Source: a bacterium (GTDB taxonomy: Bacteria > SZUA-79 > Acidulodesulfobacterales > Acidulodesulfobacteraceae). From it: 7,009 nt of DNA. The translations under genes and the position numbers were made by a program. The notes beneath the pieces are model-generated. The model saw only the letters and a list, made by a program, of their open reading frames with translations. It was not told where the DNA came from and made no database searches. The DNA is taken from positions 1-7,009 of the forward strand of contig JAKAKF010000188.1 in the NCBI GenBank assembly GCA_021813595.1. The letters run 5' to 3'. Shown in pieces: positions 1-5,915 of this stretch (position 1 is its first letter; each line of letters starts with the position of its first letter).

Positions 1-826
1 TTATAGTGCCTAGAACCGAACCCATGGCGACTATTACGGTCTGAGCGTCGTCCATTTTGTAAGCGTCCGTCAATCCTCCGTAAAATCTGCCGAACATATC
101 CTTAAATTCTTTTGCGGCGTCTGTGATTACGCCGGCGGAATATTTCATCGCGTTATACATATTGTATCTCGATTCCATATAAACCGAAGGCTCTCCGAGC
201 GTACCGAAAGAATAAGGATTTTCGACGTCCAATTTGTATTCCATATTAATAGGAGGAAGGTATTCTTTTACTTTATCGATGCCGTCTATGGTTTCTACTA
301 CTTCAAAAGTATGGGTTAATACAAAACCGTCCACGTTTACTATTACCGGAAGCATAACGTCCCTGTTTTCGGCTATTTTAAAAGCCTGTATATGCATGTC
401 GTAGGCTTCCTGGTTATTCTCGGCTACGAGCATAATCGCACCCGTATCTCTTATAGCCATAGCGTCCTGCATATCGTTCCATATATTTATCGGCGCCGAA
501 ATCGCCCTGTTGGCTAACGTCATAACGACGGGAAGCCTCATACCCGCAATATTATAAATTACTTCTTCCATATACAGCAAGCCCTGCGCCGCCGTAGCGG
601 TATATGTCCTTACTCCGCAAGCGCTGGCGCCGAGAACTACGGAAGCGGCGGAATGTTCGCTTTCAACCATGATAAATTCCGCTTTTAAGTCGCCGTCGGC
701 AACCATTTGAGAGAGATGTTCGACTATGTGCGTCTGCGGAGTAATCGGATAAGCCGAGATAACATGCGGTTCCGCCATTCTGACCCCGTCCGCTATAGCC
801 ATTGAACCTTCCAAAACTTGTTTCAT
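1..826 (-). CDS. porA: Pyruvate:ferredoxin oxidoreductase (pyruvate synthase) alpha subunit, 3' end off the left edge
   Basis: The alpha subunit of the four-subunit cytoplasmic enzyme that interconverts pyruvate + CoA and acetyl-CoA + CO2 using thiamine diphosphate and ferredoxin. I translated this frame by hand: 275 residues run from ATG at 826 to the edge without a stop; the family is usually near 390 residues, so about the last third is missing. Family signatures are strong: YPITPQT at residues 26-32 (Thr29 is the conserved substrate-contacting Thr), VESEHSA at 54-60, a TAT..QGL motif at 76-83, and NRAISAPINIW at 106-116 followed by a conserved RDTG at 126-129. The NRAISAPINIW block favours pyruvate (Por) over 2-oxoglutarate or branched-chain homologues. 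The start is supported by GGTGGA six bases upstream (833-838). It follows porD by 46 bp in the porGDA(B) order. Nothing looks damaged; the beta subunit, with the main thiamine-diphosphate site, should lie next to it outside the window. Confidence 0.93.
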   Translation of the reverse strand, partial: MKQVLEGSMAIADGVRMAEPHVISAYPITPQTHIVEHLSQMVADGDLKAEFIMVESEHSAASVVLGASACGVRTYTATAAQGLLYMEEVIYNIAGMRLPVVMTLANRAISAPINIWNDMQDAMAIRDTGAIMLVAENNQEAYDMHIQAFKIAENRDVMLPVIVNVDGFVLTHTFEVVETIDGIDKVKEYLPPINMEYKLDVENPYSFGTLGEPSVYMESRYNMYNAMKYSAGVITDAAKEFKDMFGRFYGGLTDAYKMDDAQTVIVAMGSVLGTI

Positions 827-872
827 ATTATATCCACCGTTTAAGTTTATTTATTAGCGTCCACTTTTAAAA

Positions 873-1136
873 TTATTTTTCGACAAGCACCATTTCTATA
901 TCGTCGACCGGACATTCTTCGGCGCAAATTCCGCATCCTTTGCAGTAATCCGGATCGAAATCGTAAATTTTAGTTTTTTTATCGCCGTAAATAACGCCTT
1001 CCGGACAGAAATATATACAGAGATTGCATCCCGTACATGTTTTATGCTTAAATACCGGAGTTTCGTTGGCAAAGGAACCTGTTTTGTTGGAAAGCGCCGC
1101 GCCCGGCATAGAAATTATTCCGACCTTAAAATCCAC
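873..1136 (-). CDS. porD: Pyruvate:ferredoxin oxidoreductase delta subunit, 2x[4Fe-4S] ferredoxin-like
   Basis: An 87-residue electron-transfer subunit of the Por complex, carrying electrons between the thiamine-diphosphate centre and external ferredoxin. Two classic cluster motifs are visible: Cys34-x2-Cys37-x2-Cys40-x3-Cys44-Pro and Cys65-x2-Cys68-x2-Cys71-x3-Cys75-Pro, which together predict two [4Fe-4S] clusters. The first 30 residues precede the ferredoxin fold, as is typical of PorD. The start codon is GTG at 1134-1136; it is chosen because an excellent Shine-Dalgarno AAAGGAG lies six bases upstream (1143-1149), inside the end of porG. The gene overlaps porG by 11 bp, which suggests translational coupling and fixed stoichiometry. 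Length and both motifs are complete. Confidence 0.93.
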   Translation of the reverse strand: MDFKVGIISMPGAALSNKTGSFANETPVFKHKTCTGCNLCIYFCPEGVIYGDKKTKIYDFDPDYCKGCGICAEECPVDDIEMVLVEK

Positions 1137-1695
1137 TTTTATCTCCTTTTATATAGTTATAAGCTGTCTGCGCCGCTTCGGCATTTAACTTGCCCAATTT
1201 TGAACCGAATCTGTTTTCTATTTCTTTTTTTACCGAATCTATGGAAACGACGCCGCTTAATGCGGAAAATGCGCCGAGCAAAGTCGTATTTACTATAGGC
1301 TTGTTTAAAATCTTCATAGCTATTTTTAAAGCCGGAAACATTACTACCGTATCTTCTTTAATTCCGCCGAGTTCGTTTATTACGTCTTTTACGGGCGCTT
1401 CCGAATTTATAAGAATTTTGCCGCTGTCTTTAATGCCTTTATAAACCGGAACCGATTTAAGAAGGGTTATATCCTGAACTATAACGAAATCAGGTTCGTA
1501 TATCTGATGCCTCGTCCTGATAGGTTTATCCGAAAATCTGGCAAAAGCCTGAACGGGAGCGCCGGTTCTTTCGGAACCGAAAGAAGGAAATGCCTGACAG
1601 TAATTTCCGTCGTCGAAAAAACTGAGGGCGAGTATGGATGCCATAGTAACAGAACCCTGTCCGCCTCTGCCGTGTATTCTGATTTCTTTCATCAT
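1126..1695 (-). CDS. porG: Pyruvate:ferredoxin oxidoreductase gamma subunit
   Basis: The gamma subunit of the 2-oxoacid:ferredoxin oxidoreductase family, a 189-residue cytoplasmic protein of usual family length. Hallmarks are HGRGGQG at residues 8-14 near the N terminus and the conserved QAFPSFGSERTGAPV block at 34-48, followed by the PDFVIVQD strand. These match PorG (pyruvate type) well; VorG- or KorG-type specificity is less likely, given that the neighbouring alpha subunit is PorA-like. It is the first gene of the por operon. AAGGA at 1707-1711 lies 11 bases before the first of two consecutive ATG codons (1695 and 1692), so the first is preferred, though starting at the second would cost only one Met. 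A consensus promoter lies just upstream. The 3' end overlaps porD by 11 bp. Confidence 0.94.
   Translation of the reverse strand: MMKEIRIHGRGGQGSVTMASILALSFFDDGNYCQAFPSFGSERTGAPVQAFARFSDKPIRTRHQIYEPDFVIVQDITLLKSVPVYKGIKDSGKILINSEAPVKDVINELGGIKEDTVVMFPALKIAMKILNKPIVNTTLLGAFSALSGVVSIDSVKKEIENRFGSKLGKLNAEAAQTAYNYIKGDKSGF
1143..1149 (-). promoter_or_regulatory. Strong ribosome binding site that fixes the GTG start of porD
   Basis: On the minus strand this reads AAAGGAG, six bases before the GTG of porD. It lies within the last codons of porG, so the ribosome finishing porG passes over it just before the overlapping porD start. This is the strongest Shine-Dalgarno sequence in the window and the reason for preferring GTG over a later start. 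Confidence 0.8.
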
Positions 1696-1741
1696 AATAT
1701 ATTTTTTCCTTTTTTAAAATTTTTATATCGGTGTTTTAAAA

Positions 1742-1771
1742 ATTATACACTTTTTAAACCCTAAATGTCAA
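1742..1771 (-). promoter_or_regulatory. Sigma-70 type consensus promoter of the por operon
   Basis: On the minus strand, TTGACA (positions 1766-1771) is followed by an 18-base spacer and TATAAT (1742-1747). Both hexamers match the sigma-70 consensus exactly; only the spacer is one base longer than the optimum of 17. Transcription would start near position 1735, giving a leader of about 40 nt before porG, which carries AAGGA. The -35 box is embedded in the last codons of the upstream MTHFR gene. This would let por be expressed separately from that gene. No operator-like dyad with GC content is obvious beside it. Confidence 0.75.
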
Positions 1772-2639
1772 GCATATTCCGTAAAAAAAGCGGTATTTTA
1801 TCTTCGATGCCGAAAGCCATAACGTGTATTCCGTGGACTAAAGGTTTAAGTTCTTTTGCGGTTCTTGCGGCAATTTCGATACCTTTCTTCAGAGGGTCGG
1901 AGGCGTTTTCGAGTTCGTTTATAATCTCGTCGGTAATGTAAATTCCGGGAATAAATTTATTCATATAGCGTGCGGTTTTAGCCGATTTGAGTATATAAAT
2001 TCCGGCGATAATTTTTATTTCTTTAAAACTTTTATAAAAATCGTAAAATTTTGCAAACTTGTTTACGTCGAAAACGGCCTGAGTCTGAAAAAAATCGCAT
2101 CCTGCGCTAATTTTTTTTTCAAATTTTATAAGCTGAGGTTCTAACGGCACCGACTCAGGGTTAACGGCGGCTCCTATATAGAAATTAGTACGGCCGTTAA
2201 GCTTATTGCCGTTCATGTCCGTTCCGGCATTAAGCCCTTTTATTATTTCTATTAAATTAACGGAGTCGATATCGTAAACGGCTTTTGCATGTTTATGGTC
2301 GCCGAACGAAATATAGTCGCCCGTTAAGGCAAGAACGTTCTGCACTCCGAATGCCGCGGCGCCAAGCAGGTCGGATTCTAAAGCCATGCGGTTTCTGTCC
2401 CTGCACGTCTGCTGAAAAATAGGCTCTCCTCCGTTCTGTTTTATATAAATAGAACCGGCAAGAGACGACATTTTCATATTTGCTCCCTGATTGTCGGTAA
2501 TATTGAAAGCCGTAATTATGTCTTTAAGCAAACCGTAATTATCTTTCATTTTTGAAAGGTCTGCGCCTCTTTCCGGCGATAATTCAGAGGTATAGACGAA
2601 AACGTTATTTTCTAAATTTTCTTTTAGTTTATTCGGCAT
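1761..2639 (-). CDS. metF: Methylenetetrahydrofolate reductase (MetF/MTHFR family)
   Basis: A cytoplasmic FAD enzyme (292 residues, normal for bacterial MTHFR) expected to reduce 5,10-methylene-tetrahydrofolate to 5-methyl-tetrahydrofolate. Motifs in order: SELSPERG at 18-25, where Glu19 occupies the place of the catalytic Glu of the FEFFPP motif; TDNQGA at 48-53; MSSL at 57-60; the conserved QTCRDRNRMALESDLLG at 77-93; LTGD at 105-108; DSV at 125-127; GAAVNP at 156-161; FFQTQAVFD at 183-191; and a GIHVMAFGIEDKIP-type C terminus. The CRDRNR/SDLLGA pattern resembles MTHFRs of acetogens and other anaerobes more than E. coli MetF. No MetV-like partner is visible nearby, so the electron donor cannot be told. 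It starts 20 bp after pheA; the upstream region is almost pure A/T with no Shine-Dalgarno sequence. An in-frame upstream alternative start was not found. The family call is firm; the gene symbol is by homology. Confidence 0.87.
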   Translation of the reverse strand: MPNKLKENLENNVFVYTSELSPERGADLSKMKDNYGLLKDIITAFNITDNQGANMKMSSLAGSIYIKQNGGEPIFQQTCRDRNRMALESDLLGAAAFGVQNVLALTGDYISFGDHKHAKAVYDIDSVNLIEIIKGLNAGTDMNGNKLNGRTNFYIGAAVNPESVPLEPQLIKFEKKISAGCDFFQTQAVFDVNKFAKFYDFYKSFKEIKIIAGIYILKSAKTARYMNKFIPGIYITDEIINELENASDPLKKGIEIAARTAKELKPLVHGIHVMAFGIEDKIPLFLRNMLDI

Positions 2640-2659
2640 ATTTTTATTTTTTTTATTGC

Positions 2660-3739
2660 TTATATATTTTTTGCGGCAGATTCGTACGAACCGAGAATTT
2701 TAACGAATATAGTATATTCCTCGATGGATTTTAAAGCTTTTTTCAATTTTTCGTCGGATTCGTGGCATGTTACGTCTATAAAAAACAGATAATCCCAGTT
2801 ATACTTTTTAGACGGTCTGGATTCTATTTTCGTAATGTTGATTTCGTTTTCATAGAAAGGCTTCAATATTTTAAAAAGAGCTCCGACCGAATTTTTTATA
2901 GAAAATAAAATAGAAGTTTTATCGTTGCCGGTTTTATGGGTTTTCTCGCCGTTTGAAATGATTAAAAATCTTGTAAAATTATTGCTGAAATCTTCTATAT
3001 GCGGCAAAAGAACGTTTAAACCGTAAATTCTGCCCGCCGCTTCCGAAGCTATAGCCGCAGCGCCTTTTTCGTTAAACGCCATAATACAGGCGTCTGCCGT
3101 CGAAAAAGCATCTATAAGCTCTGCGTTTTTAAAATTTTCTTCCAGAAAATTCCTGCACTGCCCGAAAGCCTGAGGATGGGAATATATTTTTTTAATATTT
3201 TTAATATCGTTTTCTTTCGAAAAAAGAAAATGGCTTATGGGAATAACTTCTTCGCCTATTATCGTCACGTCGGAGTTTACGAACATATCGAACGTAGCGT
3301 TCACCATTCCCTCGATAGTGTTTTCCACCGGAACGACGCCGTATTCGGAAAGACCTTTGGAAACGGAATTAAAAACCTCCGGGATGGTTTTTACGGGCAT
3401 TAACATCCTTGAAGTGCCGAACCTTTTTATCGCCGCAAGGTGCGTAAACGTTCCTTCGGGACCGAAATAGCTTATTCTTATACCCGCTTCAACCGAAATG
3501 CACGCTGAGATTATTTCCCTGAAAATACTCTGAAGGTGTTCGTCTTTTAACGGCCCTTCGTTATAGCTTATTACGTTCCTGTAAACCTCTCCTTCTCTTG
3601 ACGGATTGTAGTATGCCTTGTTGTTCGACGATTTAATATGCCCGACTTTCAGGGCAATTTTTCCTCTTTTGTTAAGAAGTTCGACTAAATTTCTGTCGAT
3701 ATCGTCTATCTCTTTTCTTAATTTTTTCAGTTCTTCCAT
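2660..3739 (-). CDS. pheA: Bifunctional chorismate mutase / prephenate dehydratase (P-protein)
   Basis: Converts chorismate to prephenate and then to phenylpyruvate, the branch leading to phenylalanine; cytoplasmic. At 359 residues it is of normal length for a P-protein and shows three domains. An AroQ-type chorismate mutase covers about 1-87 (LRKEIDDIDRNLVELLNKR at 7-25, Lys36, and the PSREGEV segment at 46-52). A prephenate dehydratase domain covers about 88-265 (YFGPEGTFTH at 91-100, VVPVENTIEGMVN at 135-147, SHPQAFGQC at 187-195, and the catalytic-region NFTRF at 254-258). An ACT regulatory domain follows to the end, with GALFKIL at 286-292 and ESRP at 306-309, the usual phenylalanine-binding motifs, so feedback inhibition by phenylalanine is expected. 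The gene follows the MFS gene after 87 bp and precedes the MTHFR gene by 20 bp. No Shine-Dalgarno sequence precedes the ATG; the upstream bases are nearly all A/T. Confidence 0.96.
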   Translation of the reverse strand: MEELKKLRKEIDDIDRNLVELLNKRGKIALKVGHIKSSNNKAYYNPSREGEVYRNVISYNEGPLKDEHLQSIFREIISACISVEAGIRISYFGPEGTFTHLAAIKRFGTSRMLMPVKTIPEVFNSVSKGLSEYGVVPVENTIEGMVNATFDMFVNSDVTIIGEEVIPISHFLFSKENDIKNIKKIYSHPQAFGQCRNFLEENFKNAELIDAFSTADACIMAFNEKGAAAIASEAAGRIYGLNVLLPHIEDFSNNFTRFLIISNGEKTHKTGNDKTSILFSIKNSVGALFKILKPFYENEINITKIESRPSKKYNWDYLFFIDVTCHESDEKLKKALKSIEEYTIFVKILGSYESAAKNI

Positions 3740-3826
3740 TTTAAATAATTTTATAATTTAATTTGTAATTTGAATGTCGAAAAATTAAGTTATTTTATAC
3801 AATTTTTGTAAAAAATGCAAAATAAT

Positions 3827-5023
3827 TTATTGTTTAATATATTTACCTGCCGCAAAAACCGCTATAAGAAAAACGGTTATTATACCGAAAACAAACCTTA
3901 TAGAATAAATGCCCGCTATATAGGAAAGAAAAAACGGCCCGATTATACCGCCCAAGTCGAAATTTGACTGATATATGGTATTGGCGGCTACCATATCCTT
4001 CATATCGACGGTTTCCGATATCCTCATAGTGCCTATGGGAAAAATAAGCGCATGGGGTATTCCGAATATTATCAGCCCGAATGCGTAAAAACCGATATTT
4101 TTTGAAAATACCATCAAGGCGAAAGACAGAACTGATATCAGTATGGATATATTTAAAATTTTAGTTTTATTTTTTATATTGGCTTTTTTAGTAAAATAAA
4201 GCAGAATTAATCTGGTTATAAGAGACGAAATAAAAAACAGGGAAAATAAAAGGGTTATTTCAAAATATTTAAGGTGAAAATTATCTCTTGCAAATACCCC
4301 GCCTAAGGCTACTACCGAAGCAAAGGCGATACTAAAAGACGTGTTATAGAAAATTACTTCCAGAAATCCGCGGTTTTTAAATAATAAAGAAACGGAACCG
4401 CCTTTTGCAGATTTTTGGGAATTTTTATTTAAATCTTGCATGTCTGGTTTTTCACTAAGTTTCTCTTTAATTACGCTTTTGCTCTTTAAATGAATTTTCA
4501 GCGCAAAGAAAAACGCGGTTATCCCGAAAATGCTCAGCATAATATAAATCCAGCGTATAGGCAGAACGGTAAGAAGCGCCGAACTTAAAAGCGGCCCGAA
4601 AACAAGCGCAAGACTAAGCATTAAAGAATATATAGTAAGATTTTTTTCTATTGCGGATTTTTCCGAAACTAAATGAACTAAAGACAAAAGAAACGGCATT
4701 ATTATCGCCGTAGCAAAACCTGATAGGATTACGAATATTAAAAATTCGGCGTAATCCGTCGAAAAAAAATATCCGAGTATCGCCGCCGAAAACAATAAAA
4801 GTCCGGCTATTACGAACTTTGAAACGGCCTGGGGCTTGATCCGTATACTTACAAGATACCTCACGGAAAGAGTGCTTACTGCATAAACCGCAGTAGTAAT
4901 TCCGACGTAAAAAAGATTTTTGCCTAAAACGTATCTTACGAATAACGGATTAATAGACTGTATAAGGTTGGTATTGGCCCTCTGCAACAATATAACCAAA
5001 AAAACGAAAATAATAGCGGGCAT
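3827..5023 (-). CDS. Major facilitator superfamily permease, substrate unknown
   Basis: An inner-membrane protein of 398 residues with the layout of a 12-helix MFS transporter: six hydrophobic segments in about residues 2-175, a hydrophilic lysine-rich central loop (about 176-222), and six more to about 392. The first segment is short before Arg15, and there is an in-frame stop just upstream of the ATG, so the protein cannot begin earlier. The usual MFS motif A (G-x3-D-R-x-G-R) between helices 2 and 3 is not recognisable; that loop reads RYLVSIRIKPQ, so the member is divergent. The N-terminal half (QSINPLFVRY) resembles drug/metabolite-efflux type MFS proteins, but I cannot assign a substrate. 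It starts 27 bp after the hydrolase gene and is probably cotranscribed with it; no clear Shine-Dalgarno sequence is seen. Family is secure, function is open. Confidence 0.85.
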   Translation of the reverse strand: MPAIIFVFLVILLQRANTNLIQSINPLFVRYVLGKNLFYVGITTAVYAVSTLSVRYLVSIRIKPQAVSKFVIAGLLLFSAAILGYFFSTDYAEFLIFVILSGFATAIIMPFLLSLVHLVSEKSAIEKNLTIYSLMLSLALVFGPLLSSALLTVLPIRWIYIMLSIFGITAFFFALKIHLKSKSVIKEKLSEKPDMQDLNKNSQKSAKGGSVSLLFKNRGFLEVIFYNTSFSIAFASVVALGGVFARDNFHLKYFEITLLFSLFFISSLITRLILLYFTKKANIKNKTKILNISILISVLSFALMVFSKNIGFYAFGLIIFGIPHALIFPIGTMRISETVDMKDMVAANTIYQSNFDLGGIIGPFFLSYIAGIYSIRFVFGIITVFLIAVFAAGKYIKQ

Positions 5024-5050
5024 AATTTATCGGTTTGCTTAGTTTATCGT

Positions 5051-5680
5051 TTACGCTTTTCCCGCGCTTGAGTTTCCGTCTTTAATATAGGAAATAATTA
5101 AAGAAATTAGCTCCTCTTTGGCTTCAGTCGCAAAAATATTCTGCGCATGCGCCGAACCGTTGAAAAAATGAACGGTTTTGGAAGATTTAGTCATTGCATA
5201 CATTTTTTTAATGCCGTCGGCAAACTTTTCTTCTTTCGAGCCTATATAGTGGATTGGAACGTCTATAAAATCTATTCCCTCGGTATATACCGGCGATAAA
5301 GCTATTACAGATTTTATTTCCGAAGGCTTATAAAGTTTAGACGCGTTTAAAACCGCCGCTCCTCCCATGCTCGAACCCAACAAAGAAATATTTTTCACGA
5401 AATCTAATCCCTGCATAAATTTAATCGCTCCTATAATGTCTTCGCCGTATGCATTTAATCCGGCGCTTCCTTCTTTTGAATTTCCGTATCCCCTGAAATC
5501 AAACGTCAGGGAAGATATTTTGTTCTTTAACAACACGTCGCAGAGGTCGTAATAACTTTCTTTATTAAAAACTCTGCCGTGGGCAAGAATTACCGTATCC
5601 GGAAAGGAACCAAATAAAGAACCGTATATATCGCCGCCGTCGGCGGCTTCAAAATTAACTTCTTTAAAATTCACGTTCAT
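5051..5680 (-). CDS. Small alpha/beta hydrolase (serine hydrolase)
   Basis: A 209-residue single-domain alpha/beta-hydrolase with no signal peptide, so probably cytoplasmic. Visible features: an oxyanion-hole-type HG at 34-35 (ILAHGRVFNKES), the DFRGYGNS strand-turn at 61-68, the nucleophile elbow GSSMGG at 102-107 with Ser104 as nucleophile, a probable acid in the IGSKEEKFAD segment (Glu150/Glu151 or Asp155), and the catalytic His178 in GSAHAQNIF. The DFRGxGxS and GxSMGG pattern is that of dienelactone-hydrolase/BAAT-like or esterase-type hydrolases; substrate is unknown. The start is supported by GAGG at 5690-5693, nine bases before the ATG. It heads the hydrolase-MFS-pheA-MTHFR series and is only 27 bp from the MFS gene, which hints at a shared role such as processing and moving a small molecule, but that is inference. 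Confidence 0.85.
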   Translation of the reverse strand: MNVNFKEVNFEAADGGDIYGSLFGSFPDTVILAHGRVFNKESYYDLCDVLLKNKISSLTFDFRGYGNSKEGSAGLNAYGEDIIGAIKFMQGLDFVKNISLLGSSMGGAAVLNASKLYKPSEIKSVIALSPVYTEGIDFIDVPIHYIGSKEEKFADGIKKMYAMTKSSKTVHFFNGSAHAQNIFATEAKEELISLIISYIKDGNSSAGKA

Positions 5681-5715
5681 ATAATTTTACCTCGACGAAA
5701 TTAAACTATTTTTCT

Positions 5716-5784
5716 GAAAAAGGTGTCAGATTTTATTTTACGCATACTAAAAGAAACAATTAACGATAAAATGACACCTTTTTC
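5716..5784. repeat. Interrupted inverted repeat: possible bidirectional terminator or REP/MITE-like remnant
   Basis: The arms GAAAAAGGTGTCA (5716-5728) and TGACACCTTTTTC (5772-5784) are perfect 13-bp reverse complements. After a two-base bulge (5729-5730) pairing continues with TTTTAT (5731-5736) against ATAAAA (5766-5771), leaving a 29-nt loop. The arms end in A-run/T-run tracts, so an RNA from either strand would form a stem ending in U residues; this could terminate the gcvPB transcript that ends 132 bp upstream. The long loop is unusual for an intrinsic terminator. The alternative is a small non-autonomous repeat element. No transposase lies nearby. Confidence 0.6.
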
Positions 5785-5808
5785 TAATTAAATTATTGTT
5801 TACGCATG

Positions 5809-5825
5809 TTTATAATCATTATAAA
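5809..5825. promoter_or_regulatory. 17-bp A/T dyad (possible operator or chance palindrome)
   Basis: TTTATAAT (5809-5816) and ATTATAAA (5818-5825) are perfect reverse complements around a single central base. On the minus strand it contains TATAAT, so it may also act as a -10 element for the hydrolase gene, although no good -35 is placed 16-18 bp upstream. In such A/T-rich sequence a chance palindrome is quite possible. Confidence 0.25.
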
Positions 5826-5830
5826 ATATT

Positions 5831-5855
5831 TAAAAGGCGTCATATATTTATTTTA
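5831..5855 (+). repeat. Degenerate second copy of the AAAAGG-GTCA arm
   Basis: The segment beginning AAAAGGCGTCA at 5832 and continuing into TTTATTTTA closely follows the left arm of the nearby inverted repeat, which begins AAAAGGTGTCA at 5718 and also continues into TTTATTTTA. The alignment needs a few substitutions and one inserted base. A 9-bp direct repeat TTTACGCAT also occurs at 5737-5745 and 5799-5807. Together these suggest an internally duplicated intergenic region, but the A/T richness raises the chance of coincidence. Confidence 0.35.
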
Positions 5856-5856
5856 A

Positions 5857-5865
5857 ATTATACCA
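5857..5865 (-). promoter_or_regulatory. Candidate extended -10 promoter for the hydrolase gene
   Basis: The minus strand reads TGGTATAAT, a perfect extended -10 (TG-n-TATAAT). No recognisable -35 hexamer is found 16-18 bp upstream, which extended -10 promoters can tolerate. Transcription from here would start near 5850 and give a leader of about 170 nt that includes the inverted repeat at 5716-5784. It lies after the gcvPB stop and is the best-looking start signal for the hydrolase-MFS-pheA-MTHFR series. Confidence 0.35.
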
Positions 5866-5915
5866 TAATACGATAGCATAATTTATTTATTAATCGATAG
5901 AAGTAAAATATTTTA

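Noticed and set aside
860..1141. Direct repeat CCACTTTTA at 861-869 and near 1134-1141
   Set aside because: Nine bases or fewer, inside or beside coding sequence, with no symmetry or positional logic; treated as chance.
1718..1744. Inverted repeat AATTTTTA / TAAAAATT in the porG leader
   Set aside because: Only A/T pairs with an 11-nt loop, so a very weak stem; expected by chance in this sequence and it overlaps the -10 box.
1044..1764. Several plus-strand open frames of 84-85 codons opposite porG and porD
   Set aside because: They lie antisense to well-conserved por genes, show no recognisable domain and have low-complexity hydrophobic or basic translations; they are shadows of the real frames.
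2552..3470. Plus-strand open frames opposite the MTHFR gene and pheA
   Set aside because: The opposite strand carries full-length conserved enzymes; these frames have no motifs or plausible ribosome binding sites.
3800..3812. TACAA-TTT-TTGTA mini-hairpin after the MFS gene as a terminator
   Set aside because: Five-pair stem with one G/C pair and no clear downstream U-tract dependence; too weak to call a terminator.
5716..5855. CRISPR-like array in the gcvPB-hydrolase gap
   Set aside because: There are only two direct copies of a short degenerate unit plus one inverted copy, with no regular spacing and no cas genes.
5904..5915. 12-bp palindrome TAAAATATTTTA just after the gcvPB stop
   Set aside because: Pure A/T palindrome with no loop; not a usable terminator and likely due to base composition.
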